The position numbers were made by a program, and so were the translations under genes. From NCBI GenBank assembly GCA_963778385.1, contig CAVZUA010000011.1:124001-188000 (forward strand): a stretch of DNA of 64,000 nt, written 5' to 3'. This document shows positions 1-8,485 of this stretch, piece by piece (the first letter of the stretch is position 1; each line of letters begins with the position of its first letter). The stretch comes from DATARH01 sp963778385 (GTDB lineage Bacteria > Pseudomonadota > Alphaproteobacteria > ATCC43930 > CGMCC-115725). Under the pieces are notes generated by a model, which worked only from the letters and a program-made list of their open reading frames with translations, was not told the origin of the DNA and made no database searches.

Positions 1-107
1 CGCACTATGAGGTCGTCGTCAACGGCGAGCCGCAGGACCCGCAGAAATTCATCAATCTCGGCCGCTACGTGCCGTCGATGACCGTCCCGGTCGCGGCGCG
101 GAATTAA
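1..107 (+). CDS. M23-family metallopeptidase, C-terminal end only
   Basis: The window opens inside a gene; reading from base 3 gives 34 residues and a TAA stop at 105-107. The visible tail begins HYEVVVNGEPQDP, which matches the end of the LytM/M23 zinc peptidase fold, where an HLHYEV strand supplies the last catalytic histidine and is followed by an NG-x-x-x-DP turn. Such enzymes cut peptidoglycan cross-links or, when degenerate, activate amidases. Only the last strand is visible, so the family call is likely, while the specific protein (MepM, NlpD or EnvC type) cannot be settled. The downstream lytic transglycosylase faces it. Confidence 0.6.
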   Translation, partial: HYEVVVNGEPQDPQKFINLGRYVPSMTVPVAARN

Positions 108-121
108 ATTCGCATCCCCTA

Positions 122-199
122 TCGTCATGGTCGAGCTTGACCCGGCCATCCACGCGTCCGAGCGCCCCGCGGGTGCCGGAACAACTCCGGGCATGACGA
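122..199. repeat. Palindromic intergenic repeat, REP-like
   Basis: TCGTCATG at 122-129 is matched by the inverted CATGACGA at 192-199, with GC-rich sequence between them. It sits between two convergent genes and contains no plausible gene. It resembles in layout, though not in sequence, the other inverted-end repeats in this window. It could also act as a bidirectional transcript end. Confidence 0.45.
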
Positions 200-210
200 A
201 AGAGAACGGG

Positions 211-2196
211 TTACCGCGCCAAATCCGCGGCTAACGAGAATGCGGCAGTGTTACCGGTGTTCTGCCCGCGATACATCTGCACGCTCTCTAAGACGCGCTG
301 GACGTAGGTCCGGGTCTCGGTAAAGGGGATCGCTTCGATCCAGTCGACCATCTCGACCTGCTTGCCGCGCGGGTCGCCGTAATCGTGCAGCCACTGGCGG
401 ATGCGCCCGGGGCCGGCGTTATAGGCCGCGATGGCCAGTGCATACGAGCCGCCGAAATCGTCAAGAAGCTTTTCGATATAGGCGCGGCCAAGCGTCAGGT
501 TGTAGAGACCGTCGCTTGTCAGCCGATCGAGCGAGTAGGGAAGCTGCTGCTGTTTGGCGACGAGCTGCGCGGTGCCGGGCATCAGCTGCATCAGCCCGCG
601 AGCGCCGACCCCACTCATCGCCTCCTGGTCAAAGGCGCTCTCGGTGCGGACGATTGCGAACAACAGCGCGTGCTCGGCGATGCCGCCCGACGGCAGGGCC
701 GTCACCGGATAGCCGTGGATCATCAGCGGCATGCCGGCATCGATCGAGCGGCGCGCGACGGCGATCGCGACATCGACGCGGCCGAGCCGCTCGGCCGTGG
801 CGGCGACCATGGCGAACTCGATCGGCTGCTTCGCCAGATCGGCTTGCGCGATCAGGAACACCTTGACCAGGTCGCGCGCCCGGGCTTCGGCCAGCATCAT
901 CGCGGCCTGTACCAACGGTCGAGCGTTGAAATCGGCTTGTTCGGCATCGCTCGGGTGCGGCTCGGGCAGCGGATGGGGCGGGGCGTCGTTGCCCAGCTGG
1001 TGCGCCGACAGCTGCCCGTAGAAGGTCCCCATATTCTCCGCCCCCGCCGCGTACCATTTCGCGGCGAGATCGGACTTACCCTGGGCGTCGGCGGCGCGGC
1101 CACTCCAATAGGCGGCGCGCGCCTTGCCCCACGGCGTCGTCGCGCGCGCCAGCACCCGTGCGAAATGGTCGAATGCGAGCGACGGGTTCTTCAGGAAGCG
1201 CAGCGCGATATAGCCCGAGAGAAACTCGGCATCGGACGACGCGCCGCTGTCGGTCAGCGTGTTCTGCTGGATGACCTTGTAGGCGAGATCGGCATTGCCC
1301 TCCGACAACAGTCGGCGCGCAACGATCTCGCGCTCGCCAGCCCAGGCCGTCGGACGGCCGGGGTTGTCGGGATGGGCGAGCAGGATCTGAGCGGCGGCGT
1401 CGTACTGGTCGTTGTGCCGCTCCCAATGCGCCACGTCGAACACCAGGCCGGGATCGCCGCGCAGTGCCTGCGGGACCTGCGCGATGAGCTTGTCGGCATC
1501 CTTCGCGCGGCCGTAGAGCGCCAGCCGGGCGACCGCAACGGCGTGGTAATCGCCCTGCACCATCGGCAGCATGCGCCGTGCGGCCTCGACCTGACGGTCC
1601 CATAACAGCCGGTCGATCCGCTTTTCATTGTCCTCGGCGCGGATGTTGGCGCCGTAGCGGGCGAGGAAATCGCGCTCGTCGGTCGGGTTGAAGTCGCCGT
1701 CGACCCAGACTTGGCGCAGCGCCGCGAGACCCATTGCGGCGTCGCCGTGGGCAATCTGCAGCGCCGCGGCGCGTGCCTTGCCCATGGGGCTCACCGGCGG
1801 AAAGCGCTTCAGCCACGCCGCGGCGGTGTCGTCGCTTTCGCTCGCGAGCGCGGTTTCGGCTTGGCGCCGCAGAATCTTCTGGCTCGGCCAGTCGGGATTT
1901 TGCTCGATAAACACGGAAATGTCGGAAAATCGGCCGGCAATGTTGGAGCGCGCGTAGTCCATCCAGCGCACGACTTTCATCGGCAGCGGATTGGCACTGC
2001 GCCCGGCCGCGGTGTAAGCCTTGGTCCAGTCGCCGGCGCGGGCGGCCTGGATTGCCGCGACGCCGGCGACACGGTCGGTGTCCGACAAGGCTTCCGCCCG
2101 CGCCGGTCCAAGCGCGGCGGCCGCGATCGCCAACGTCAGAAGCAGACGAAATACCAGAGGCAATACCGGTCCTTTGATGAAGGGATGGGCCGCCAC
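211..2196 (-). CDS. Soluble lytic murein transglycosylase (Slt70-like)
   Basis: A 661-residue exported protein that should cleave the MurNAc-GlcNAc bond of peptidoglycan in the periplasm, leaving 1,6-anhydro ends. The GTG start at 2196 opens a hydrophobic signal peptide ending near PARA-EA. A long alpha-helical superhelix (about residues 40-480) precedes the catalytic domain. That domain shows the RTES catalytic glutamate (about E519), GLMQLMPGTA, and AAYNAGPGR, the classical family-1 goose-lysozyme-like motifs. Length and order match the Slt family. It is divergent from dapA across 131 bases that must hold both promoters. Confidence 0.9.
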   Translation of the reverse strand: MAAHPFIKGPVLPLVFRLLLTLAIAAAALGPARAEALSDTDRVAGVAAIQAARAGDWTKAYTAAGRSANPLPMKVVRWMDYARSNIAGRFSDISVFIEQNPDWPSQKILRRQAETALASESDDTAAAWLKRFPPVSPMGKARAAALQIAHGDAAMGLAALRQVWVDGDFNPTDERDFLARYGANIRAEDNEKRIDRLLWDRQVEAARRMLPMVQGDYHAVAVARLALYGRAKDADKLIAQVPQALRGDPGLVFDVAHWERHNDQYDAAAQILLAHPDNPGRPTAWAGEREIVARRLLSEGNADLAYKVIQQNTLTDSGASSDAEFLSGYIALRFLKNPSLAFDHFARVLARATTPWGKARAAYWSGRAADAQGKSDLAAKWYAAGAENMGTFYGQLSAHQLGNDAPPHPLPEPHPSDAEQADFNARPLVQAAMMLAEARARDLVKVFLIAQADLAKQPIEFAMVAATAERLGRVDVAIAVARRSIDAGMPLMIHGYPVTALPSGGIAEHALLFAIVRTESAFDQEAMSGVGARGLMQLMPGTAQLVAKQQQLPYSLDRLTSDGLYNLTLGRAYIEKLLDDFGGSYALAIAAYNAGPGRIRQWLHDYGDPRGKQVEMVDWIEAIPFTETRTYVQRVLESVQMYRGQNTGNTAAFSLAADLAR

Positions 2197-2327
2197 TGTG
2201 TACGGATTTTTGTCGCCGTCGCAAGGCGAACTCCAGGGGATTTCCGTCGCCGCACGGTGTTGTTGATGCAGGGCGCGGCGAGGACTATCGTCAAACGCGA
2301 TTCGCCGCGTCGGACCGGGAGGCCGCC

Positions 2328-3203
2328 ATGTTCAAGGGCTCATTTGTCGCGCTGATTACCCCGTTCCGCGGCGGCAAGGTGGACGAGACGGCCTTTCAGG
2401 AGCACGTTGCCTGGCAGCTCGGCCAGGGCACGCACGGCCTCGTGCCGATCGGGACAACCGGCGAATGCCCGGCGCTCGAAGACCACGAGCAAGAGCGGCT
2501 GATCGCGCTGACCGTCGAGGTCGCAAAGGGCCGTGCGCCGGTCATCCCTGGCACCGGCTTCAACTCAACGGCACACACGATCCATGCGACCAAAGCCGCG
2601 AAGAAAGCCGGCGCCGATGCCGCCCTGGTCGTCTGCCCCTACTACAACAAGCCGACCCAGGAAGGGCTTTATCAGCACTTCAAGGCAGTTCACAACGCGG
2701 TCGACCTGCCGATCGTGATCTACAACATTCCAGGCCGGACCTCGGTCGACATGTCGAACGCGACGCTGGCGCGGCTCGCCAAGCTACCGAACATTGTCGG
2801 CGTCAAGGATTCGACCAACGATCTCTCGCGGGTGACCAGGCTGCGCATCGAGGTCGGCGACGATTTTTCGATGCTGTCGGGCGAGGACGGCACGGCGGTC
2901 GGTTTCCTGGCGCAGAGCGGCGACGGCTGCATCTCCGTCACTGCCAATGTCGCGCCGGCGCTGTGCTCCGAGATGCACAATGCCTGGCAGAAAGGCGATG
3001 TGGCGACGGTGCGCAAGATCAACGAGCGGCTGATGCCGTTGCATGAGGCGTTGTTTGTCGAGACCAGCCCGGCGCCGGTGAAATACGCCGCCTCGGTGCT
3101 CGGCCGCTGCACGTCGGAAGTCCGGTTGCCGCTGTGGGAAACCACCCCGGCGACGCAGGAAAAGGTGCGCGACGCGATGCGGGGTGCCGGGCTCCTTAAC
3201 TAG
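2328..3203 (+). CDS. dapA: 4-hydroxy-tetrahydrodipicolinate synthase
   Basis: A 291-residue cytosolic aldolase that condenses pyruvate with aspartate semialdehyde, the first committed step to lysine and meso-diaminopimelate for the cell wall. Family hallmarks are all present: the GTTGE loop with T43-T44, Y132 and R137 in IYNIPGRT, and the Schiff-base lysine K160 in VGVKDS. The ATG at 2328 follows GGGAGG at ordinary spacing. smpB begins 4 bases after its stop, so the two are probably co-transcribed, an arrangement common in alphaproteobacteria. Confidence 0.96.
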   Translation: MFKGSFVALITPFRGGKVDETAFQEHVAWQLGQGTHGLVPIGTTGECPALEDHEQERLIALTVEVAKGRAPVIPGTGFNSTAHTIHATKAAKKAGADAALVVCPYYNKPTQEGLYQHFKAVHNAVDLPIVIYNIPGRTSVDMSNATLARLAKLPNIVGVKDSTNDLSRVTRLRIEVGDDFSMLSGEDGTAVGFLAQSGDGCISVTANVAPALCSEMHNAWQKGDVATVRKINERLMPLHEALFVETSPAPVKYAASVLGRCTSEVRLPLWETTPATQEKVRDAMRGAGLLN

Positions 3204-3207
3204 GCTC

Positions 3208-3669
3208 ATGCGCGCTGCAGACCGGTACGCGGCGCAGAACCGGCGCGCCCGCCACGACTATGTGATCGAGGATACGCTCGAGGCCGGGCTCGTCTTGCAG
3301 GGCAGCGAGGTCAAGGTGCTGCGCACCGGGCAGGCGAGCATCGCCGAGGCCTACGCCAATGAGCAGGCCGGCGAGCTGTTTTTGGTCAATGCGAACATCC
3401 CGGAATACCCGGCGGCCAAGCACTTCAGCCATCAGCCGCGCCGGCCGCGCAAGCTGCTGCTGCACCGCAAGGAGATGAACAAGCTCCTGGGCGCGATCCG
3501 CCGCGAAGGCGTGACGATCGTGCCGCTGTCGATCTATTTCAACGAGCGCGGCCGCGCCAAGGTCGAGTTGGGACTCGCCCACGGCCGAAAAAAGGGTGAC
3601 CGCCGCCAGGTCGAGAAAGACCGCGACTGGCGGCGCGACAAGGCCCGCATCATGCGGGCGCGCGGCTGA
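3208..3669 (+). CDS. smpB: SsrA-binding protein SmpB
   Basis: A 153-residue basic protein that delivers tmRNA to stalled ribosomes for trans-translation. The OB-fold core is seen in EAGLVLQGSEVK and GQASIAEAYA, and the unstructured basic tail (KKGDRRQVEKDRDW, then RIMRARG) is the part that enters the mRNA channel. I chose ATG 3208 because the protein then starts just ahead of the conserved NRRARHDY stretch. A GTG at 3184 is in frame but lies inside dapA and would add eight residues not expected in the family. tmRNA itself is not in this window. Confidence 0.93.
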   Translation: MRAADRYAAQNRRARHDYVIEDTLEAGLVLQGSEVKVLRTGQASIAEAYANEQAGELFLVNANIPEYPAAKHFSHQPRRPRKLLLHRKEMNKLLGAIRREGVTIVPLSIYFNERGRAKVELGLAHGRKKGDRRQVEKDRDWRRDKARIMRARG

Positions 3670-3681
3670 GGCTGCCGGGTC

Positions 3682-3840
3682 GTGACTGGATTCGATTGGC
3701 ACGCGGACGCCATTACGCGCGAGACACCGATCTCAAAATCCGACCATCCCTTCATGGCGTGGCTCAAGAACGGTTCAGCGAAGACAATGGGTGCGGCGGC
3801 AGACGAATGGCTGCGGCGACGAGCGGCGCGGTCGACGTGA
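3682..3840 (+). CDS. Small DUF6434-like protein, possibly internally deleted
   Basis: A 52-residue reading frame from GTG 3682, about ten bases after a GAGG, filling most of the space between smpB and the convergent glycosylase gene. It reads FDWHADAITRETPIS and then HPFMAWLKNGSAKTMG and ADEWLRR. From memory this matches the two ends of the small DUF6434 domain (FDWH..ITR.T.I at the start, a PFM.W...K.G.KT..D...EW end). The usual central NTQNVRRFF segment is absent, as if about 25 residues had been lost in frame. The function of that domain is unknown. It could be a remnant rather than a working gene. Confidence 0.42.
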   Translation: MTGFDWHADAITRETPISKSDHPFMAWLKNGSAKTMGAAADEWLRRRAARST

Positions 3841-3845
3841 CCGGC

Positions 3846-4496
3846 CTATTTCGCGAGCCGTCCGATAATCGCCACGAACACCGCCTCGAACATCTCCGTC
3901 GTCAGCGTGCCGGTGTTCGTGTTGAGCCGGGAGCAATGATAGCTGTCGGCCAACAGCAGGCCGTCGGGCAGCGTGTGCAGCGCGCTGTGCGCGAAGGGGT
4001 AGGGCGCGCGGCGCAGCCCTTTCGCGGCGAGCACGGCGTGGTGGGCGATCGCACCTAGGGCGAGGATCGCGCGCAGCCGCGGCAGCGCCGCTATCTCGTC
4101 CGCGAGAAATGGCCGGCAAGCGGCGATTTCCGCCGTCTCGGGCTTGTTTTGCGGCGGCACGCAGCGCACCGCGTTGGTGATGCGGGAGCGGTCGAGCGTC
4201 AGGCCGTCGCCGATATGCGCCGCGTAGTCGCCGCTCGCGAGGCCGAATTTGCGCAGCGTTGCGTAGAGCAGGTCGCCGGCATAATCGCCGGTGAACGGAC
4301 GGCCAGTGCGGTTGGCGCCGCGCAAGCCGGGCGCCAGACCAACGATCAGCAGTTCCGCCTCGGGGTTGCCCCATGATGGCACCGGCGCATTGTGCCATTC
4401 GGGATGCGCCGCGCGTTGCGCCGTGCGGAACCCGGCGAGCCGAGGGCAGAGCGGGCAGTCGCGTCCGGGCGACGTCAGCGCCGCGCGATCGCTCAC
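3846..4496 (-). CDS. Family 5 uracil-DNA glycosylase (UdgB-like)
   Basis: A 216-residue repair enzyme expected to excise uracil and other deaminated bases from DNA. Evidence is the N-terminal CPLC pair plus further cysteines for a 4Fe-4S cluster, motif A GLAPG, and motif B HCSRLN followed by TNTGTLT. The family-5 glycosylases lack the polar catalytic residue of family 1 in motif A, as here. The GTG start at 4496 overlaps the TGA of the upstream NYN gene (GTGA), so translation is likely coupled. It converges with the small gene at 3682. Confidence 0.85.
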   Translation of the reverse strand: MSDRAALTSPGRDCPLCPRLAGFRTAQRAAHPEWHNAPVPSWGNPEAELLIVGLAPGLRGANRTGRPFTGDYAGDLLYATLRKFGLASGDYAAHIGDGLTLDRSRITNAVRCVPPQNKPETAEIAACRPFLADEIAALPRLRAILALGAIAHHAVLAAKGLRRAPYPFAHSALHTLPDGLLLADSYHCSRLNTNTGTLTTEMFEAVFVAIIGRLAK

Positions 4497-5071
4497 TCCT
4501 GCTCGACCGGCTCGGGACGCCGCGCCATATCGTCGCGTGGGGTATGGGCGCGGGCGATGCTCGGTGCGAGCTCCTGCAATTCGACAAAGCTGTCGGCCTG
4601 GCGGCGCAGATCGTCTGAAGCCATCGGCGGCGAGGAGCGGATCGTCGATACCACCGAAACGCGGACGCCGCGCCGCTGCACAGCCTCGACCAGACGGCGG
4701 AAGTCGCCGTCACCGGAAAACAGGATGGCGTGGTCCATGTGCTGGGCCATTTCGAGCATGTCGATGGCGAGCTCGATATCCATATTGCCTTTGACGCGCC
4801 GCCGTCCCATCGGATCGGTGAATTCCTTGGTCGGCTTGGTGACCATCGTGTAGCCGTTGTAGTCGAGCCAATCGACTAGTGGCCGGATCGGCGAATATTC
4901 CTGATCTTCCATCAGTGCCGTATAATAAAACGCGCGTATGAGTCGTCCTTTTGACCTGAAAAGATCGAGAAGGCGCCTGTAGTCGATGTCGAAACCAAGA
5001 CCGCGTGCCGCAGAATAAAGATTGGCGCCGTCTATGAAAATGGCAATGCGCTCTTGAGGATAGAAAATCAT
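4493..5071 (-). CDS. NYN (LabA/DUF88) domain protein, putative RNase
   Basis: A 192-residue protein with a PIN-like NYN fold. Conserved acidic residues that would bind metal lie in IAIFIDGANLY, GNMDIELAIDML and LFSGDGDF, and a charged low-complexity tail follows. Family members are mostly uncharacterised; several act on RNA. The open frame extends far upstream, but I place the start at ATG 5071 because MIFYPQERIAIFIDG is the usual N-terminus and a GGGG lies 8 bases before it. ATG 5104 is the alternative and adds 11 residues. It shares a 4-base overlap with the glycosylase and a 90-base divergent gap with folK. Confidence 0.8.
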   Translation of the reverse strand: MIFYPQERIAIFIDGANLYSAARGLGFDIDYRRLLDLFRSKGRLIRAFYYTALMEDQEYSPIRPLVDWLDYNGYTMVTKPTKEFTDPMGRRRVKGNMDIELAIDMLEMAQHMDHAILFSGDGDFRRLVEAVQRRGVRVSVVSTIRSSPPMASDDLRRQADSFVELQELAPSIARAHTPRDDMARRPEPVEQE

Positions 5072-5161
5072 CAGCGTACCCCAGGGAAAATTTGATAAAG
5101 TCATCGAAGTGTCATCCGCTGACCGGGCGGCGTCAAGTGACCGTATGGTAGGCGAGGGTGC

Positions 5162-5656
5162 GTGATTCTGATCGGCATCGGCAGCAACCTCGCGGCACCA
5201 CCGGCGACGACGCCACTGGTGACGGCGCAGGCCGGTCTGTCCGCTCTGGCCGCGCCGCATCTCCAGCCAGTCGCTTGCTCGTCCTGGTACGAGTCGGCAC
5301 CGGTGCCGGCATCGGATCAGTCCTGGTTCGTCAATGCGGTGGCGCTGATTGCCAGCGATCTCGAACCGGAGACGCTGTTGAAACGGATGCTGGCGGTCGA
5401 ATCCCGCTTCGGCCGGGTCCGCGGCGAACCCAACGCCGCGCGCACGCTTGATCTCGACCTGCTCGACTATGACGGGCTGATCATTGAATCGCCGGTACTG
5501 ACGCTGCCTCACCCGCGCATGACGGAGCGGCGTTTTGTTCTCGAACCTCTCAGCGAGATCGCGCCAAGCTGGCGCCACCCGCTCTCGAACCTGACCGCGG
5601 CGGAGTTGCTGGCGCGCCTGCCGGCTGGCCAACCGGTTGTCCGCCTCGACGCGTGA
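5162..5656 (+). CDS. folK: 2-amino-4-hydroxy-6-hydroxymethyldihydropteridine pyrophosphokinase
   Basis: A 164-residue cytosolic enzyme of folate synthesis that transfers pyrophosphate from ATP to the pterin alcohol. Motifs in order are GIGSNLA near the start, SSWYESAPV, the metal-binding ARTLDLDLLDYDG, and PHPRMTERRFVLEPLSEIAP. It starts at GTG 5162 directly after GCGAGGG. Length is normal for a stand-alone HPPK. folP and folB are not nearby, so it stands apart from the rest of the pathway. Confidence 0.93.
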   Translation: MILIGIGSNLAAPPATTPLVTAQAGLSALAAPHLQPVACSSWYESAPVPASDQSWFVNAVALIASDLEPETLLKRMLAVESRFGRVRGEPNAARTLDLDLLDYDGLIIESPVLTLPHPRMTERRFVLEPLSEIAPSWRHPLSNLTAAELLARLPAGQPVVRLDA

Positions 5657-5711
5657 GGCTGATTGCCGGGTGGAGCAACCGCAGGTGCTGTGCGTCATGT
5701 GCCGTGGGCAA

Positions 5712-5756
5712 TTGTGATTGACGGGAGAGGCCGATATAACCGACCAGCCGGTCGGT
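5712..5756 (+). promoter_or_regulatory. Promoter with overlapping palindromic operator
   Basis: TTGTGA at 5712-5717 and TATAAC at 5735-5740 are 17 bases apart, a good sigma-70-type spacing. The 18-base perfect palindrome ACCGACCAGCCGGTCGGT (5739-5756) overlaps the -10 end, in the style of TetR-family operators. It would let a repressor control the methyltransferase-tolC unit. No TetR gene is in this window. Confidence 0.55.
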
Positions 5757-5792
5757 CGCGCCCGGCGACGCGTCTTTCTTCGCGGTGGTGTG

Positions 5793-6449
5793 ATGTCCGG
5801 CTACGACGCGGCCCGCGTCAACATGATCGAGCGCCAGCTCCAGCCCAACAGGGTCACCGACGAGCGGGTGATCAACGCCTTTGCCAATATCCGTCGCGAG
5901 TTGTTCGTGCCGGAGCGGCTGCGCGCGATCGCCTATGCCGACGATGACCTGCCGCTCGGCGCCGGCCGCTATCTGATGGCGCCGATGGTCGCGGCGCGGT
6001 TGCTGCAGGCGGCGGAAATCAAACGCGGCGACAACGCACTGGTGGTCGGCGCCGGGCCAGGTTACGAGGCGGCGCTCCTCGCGCTGCTTTGCCGCAGCGT
6101 GGCGGCGCTGGAGGCCGATGCCGAGCTCGCGCGGCTGGGTCGCGCGGCGCTTGTCGAGCACCGTATCGCCACGGTCACCTTTGCTGAAGGTGCGCCGGCA
6201 CAAGGCGGTCGCGCTCGCTCCGCCTACGACGTGATCTTTTTTGCCGGGGCGGTGGCGGCGATTCTGCCGGAGATATCGGGGCAGCTCGCCGAGGCTGGGC
6301 GGCTGGTAGCCGTCGTCAAGGGCGACAGCGGCCCCGGTCGCGCGACGCTGACGACACGTACTGGCGGAGTCCTCGCTGCGCGCGTTATGTTCGATGCGGC
6401 GACGCCTGTTCTACCGGACTACGCCCGCAAGCCCGCGTTTGTGTTTTGA
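5793..6449 (+). CDS. Protein-L-isoaspartate O-methyltransferase-like protein
   Basis: A 218-residue SAM-dependent methyltransferase of the PCMT family. It keeps the family N-terminus (NMIERQLQPNRVTDERV), FVPERL and the SAM-binding VVGAGPGYEAALLA. The C-terminal half is shorter and less conserved than in true repair methyltransferases, so the substrate may differ. The start at ATG 5793 is set by the conserved MSGYDAARVNMIERQ. It ends 7 bases before tolC, an arrangement often seen in alphaproteobacteria, and both should be read from the promoter at 5712. Confidence 0.78.
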   Translation: MSGYDAARVNMIERQLQPNRVTDERVINAFANIRRELFVPERLRAIAYADDDLPLGAGRYLMAPMVAARLLQAAEIKRGDNALVVGAGPGYEAALLALLCRSVAALEADAELARLGRAALVEHRIATVTFAEGAPAQGGRARSAYDVIFFAGAVAAILPEISGQLAEAGRLVAVVKGDSGPGRATLTTRTGGVLAARVMFDAATPVLPDYARKPAFVF

Positions 6450-6456
6450 GGATCTG

Positions 6457-7884
6457 ATGTTCGTGCCGAGCCCGCAGGTGACACCGACATCGGCGAAACC
6501 GGCGCGTCCGCTGGTGGCTCGCCTGGCGATCGGTTTGGCGGCGGTGGTGCTGTCGGCGGTTATGGTGGGGCCTGCCGCGGCGCAGACGCTCACCGAGGCA
6601 CTGGCCAGCGCCTACACCTCCAACCCGCAATTGTTGGCTCAGCGCGCGCTGTTGCGGCAAACCGACGAAGGTGTCCCGCAGGCTCTCTCGAACTGGCGGC
6701 CGACGGTGACGTTCACCGGTCAGGGCGGTATCGAGCGCGGAAATATCAACGTCGGGAAGGGTGACGTTTACTCGACCTTCGAAACCAAAGCTCTCGATCT
6801 CCGGCTCACCCAGCCGATTTATCGCGGCGGCCGCACTGAGGCGCAGACCCGGCAGGCGATCAATCTCGTGCAGTCCGCCCGCGCACAGACCTTCGCGGTC
6901 GAGACCACGGTGTTTCAGGCGGTCGCGCAGGCGTTCTTCGATGTCTTCCGCGACCAGACACTGGTCGAGGTCAACAAGAACAACGAAACCGTCCTCAAGA
7001 AACAGCTCGACGCGACGCGCGATCGGTTCCGTGTCGGCGAGGTGACCCGCACTGACGTTGCCCAGGCCGAATCGTCGCTGGCTCAGGCCACCGCCAACCG
7101 CATCGCCTCGGAAGGCCAGCTGGAAGTCAGCCGTGCCGCCTACACCCGGGCGGTCGGACATCCGCCGGGACGATTGATTCTGGCGAAGGAACGTCCGGTG
7201 CTGCCGGCGACCCGCGACGAGGCGCTGGCGCTGGCCGCGACCAACAACCCCAACGTGATCGCCGCGAGCTTTGCCGAGGCGGCGGCGCGCGACAATGTCG
7301 ATTTCGTGCGCGGGCAGCTCCTGCCGCAAATCTCGATCATTGGCGACCTCAATCGCAGCTTCTCGCCGTCGATCACGTTGAACAGCTCGCGGGAAGACAC
7401 CGCGTCCGCCGTGTTGCAGATGACGATGCCGCTGTACGAAGGCGGCCAGATTTATTCGCAGACGCGCGCCGCCGAGCAGACGGTCGGACAGCGCCGCAGC
7501 CAAGTCGACGATACCCGCCGCCTGGCGGTGCAGAATGCAACTCAGTCCTGGGAGACGTTGATGTCGGCGCGCGCCGCGGTCGCCTCGTTCGGCGCCGCGG
7601 TCAAGGCCGCGCAGATCGCGCTCGAAGGCACCCAGCAGGAGGCGCTGGTCGGCTCGCGTACCGTGCTCGATGTGCTGATTTCCGAGCAGCAGCTTTTTAC
7701 CACGCAGTCGCAATTGACCCAGGCGCAGCACGACGCGGGGCTCGCCGAGTTCAACGTCGCCGCGGCGATCGGCCGGCTGGTCGCGCCCGAGCTGAAATTG
7801 CCCGTCCAGCTCTACGACATGGACAAGCATTATTTCAGCGTGAAGGATAAGCTTTTCGGGTTTGGCGGCGGCCTCAAAGAATAG
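6457..7884 (+). CDS. tolC: TolC-family outer-membrane efflux/type I secretion channel
   Basis: A 475-residue protein forming the trimeric exit duct for tripartite efflux pumps and type I secretion. A signal peptide ends at PAAAQ, and TLTEALASAYTSNPQLLAQRA opens the first helical hairpin repeat. LRLTQPIYRGG and MTMPLYEGGQIYS mark the paired beta-strands in each half, as expected for the internally duplicated TolC fold. Start at ATG 6457 is supported by GAGGA 5 bases ahead; the longer in-frame start overlaps the preceding gene. No cognate inner-membrane pump is adjacent. Confidence 0.92.
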   Translation: MFVPSPQVTPTSAKPARPLVARLAIGLAAVVLSAVMVGPAAAQTLTEALASAYTSNPQLLAQRALLRQTDEGVPQALSNWRPTVTFTGQGGIERGNINVGKGDVYSTFETKALDLRLTQPIYRGGRTEAQTRQAINLVQSARAQTFAVETTVFQAVAQAFFDVFRDQTLVEVNKNNETVLKKQLDATRDRFRVGEVTRTDVAQAESSLAQATANRIASEGQLEVSRAAYTRAVGHPPGRLILAKERPVLPATRDEALALAATNNPNVIAASFAEAAARDNVDFVRGQLLPQISIIGDLNRSFSPSITLNSSREDTASAVLQMTMPLYEGGQIYSQTRAAEQTVGQRRSQVDDTRRLAVQNATQSWETLMSARAAVASFGAAVKAAQIALEGTQQEALVGSRTVLDVLISEQQLFTTQSQLTQAQHDAGLAEFNVAAAIGRLVAPELKLPVQLYDMDKHYFSVKDKLFGFGGGLKE

Positions 7885-7958
7885 GCGCGGTTGCGCCGGC
7901 CCATCCGATTCCACATGTTAGGGCTTTGGCTCCCCGCCATGCGGGCGTAGGTGATTTG

Positions 7959-8477
7959 ATGTCCGACAATAAGCTGCCGGCGGAACCGTCGATGGACGAA
8001 ATCTTGGCTTCCATCCGTCGTATCCTCACCGAGGATGACCATGCCGTTACGCGGCCGTCGCCGCCGCGGCTGCGCGGCAATGCCGATGTGCTCGACCTGA
8101 CCGAAGCGATCAATGACGACGGCAGCGTCCGCCACATTGCGCCGGTATCGCTCGTCGTCCCGGAGGTTCCGCGGAAATTGCCGGACGGCCGCATCGAGCC
8201 GGTGCCGCCACGCCCGCGTGATGCCGCGGCCGAATTGGGGGTCGAGCCCCGCCTGGTCTCGGACACCGCGTCGGAAGCTGTCGCAGCGTCGTTCGCGCGA
8301 CTTGCCAGCGCCTCGCAGCACGAGGGTAACGGCTCTGCGCTCGACGATCTGGTGCGCGAGACATTGCGGCCGATGCTGCAAGCTTGGCTCGACGCGCATC
8401 TGCCCGAGTTGGTCGAGCGGCTTGTGCGGGCGGAGATTGCCCGTGTGGTCGGAGCGATCCGGCCCTCCGCGCCATAG
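7959..8477 (+). CDS. PopZ-like polar organising protein (DUF2497)
   Basis: A 172-residue acidic, proline-rich protein. The two conserved ends of the alphaproteobacterial PopZ family are present: an N-terminal helix SMDEILASIRRILTED and a C-terminal oligomerisation segment (LVRETLRPMLQAWLDAHLPE, then LVRAEIARVVG). The middle is low complexity. In Caulobacter PopZ forms a pole-localised hub that anchors ParB and the origin. Start ATG 7959 is chosen because MSDNKLPAEPSMDEILASIR is the typical family start. It lies directly before valS, as in many alphaproteobacteria. Confidence 0.82.
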   Translation: MSDNKLPAEPSMDEILASIRRILTEDDHAVTRPSPPRLRGNADVLDLTEAINDDGSVRHIAPVSLVVPEVPRKLPDGRIEPVPPRPRDAAAELGVEPRLVSDTASEAVAASFARLASASQHEGNGSALDDLVRETLRPMLQAWLDAHLPELVERLVRAEIARVVGAIRPSAP

Positions 8478-8485
8478 GGGCCGCG

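Noticed and set aside
3184..3207. GTG 3184 as the start of smpB
   Set aside because: It lies inside dapA and adds eight residues not seen in the family; ATG 3208 fits better.
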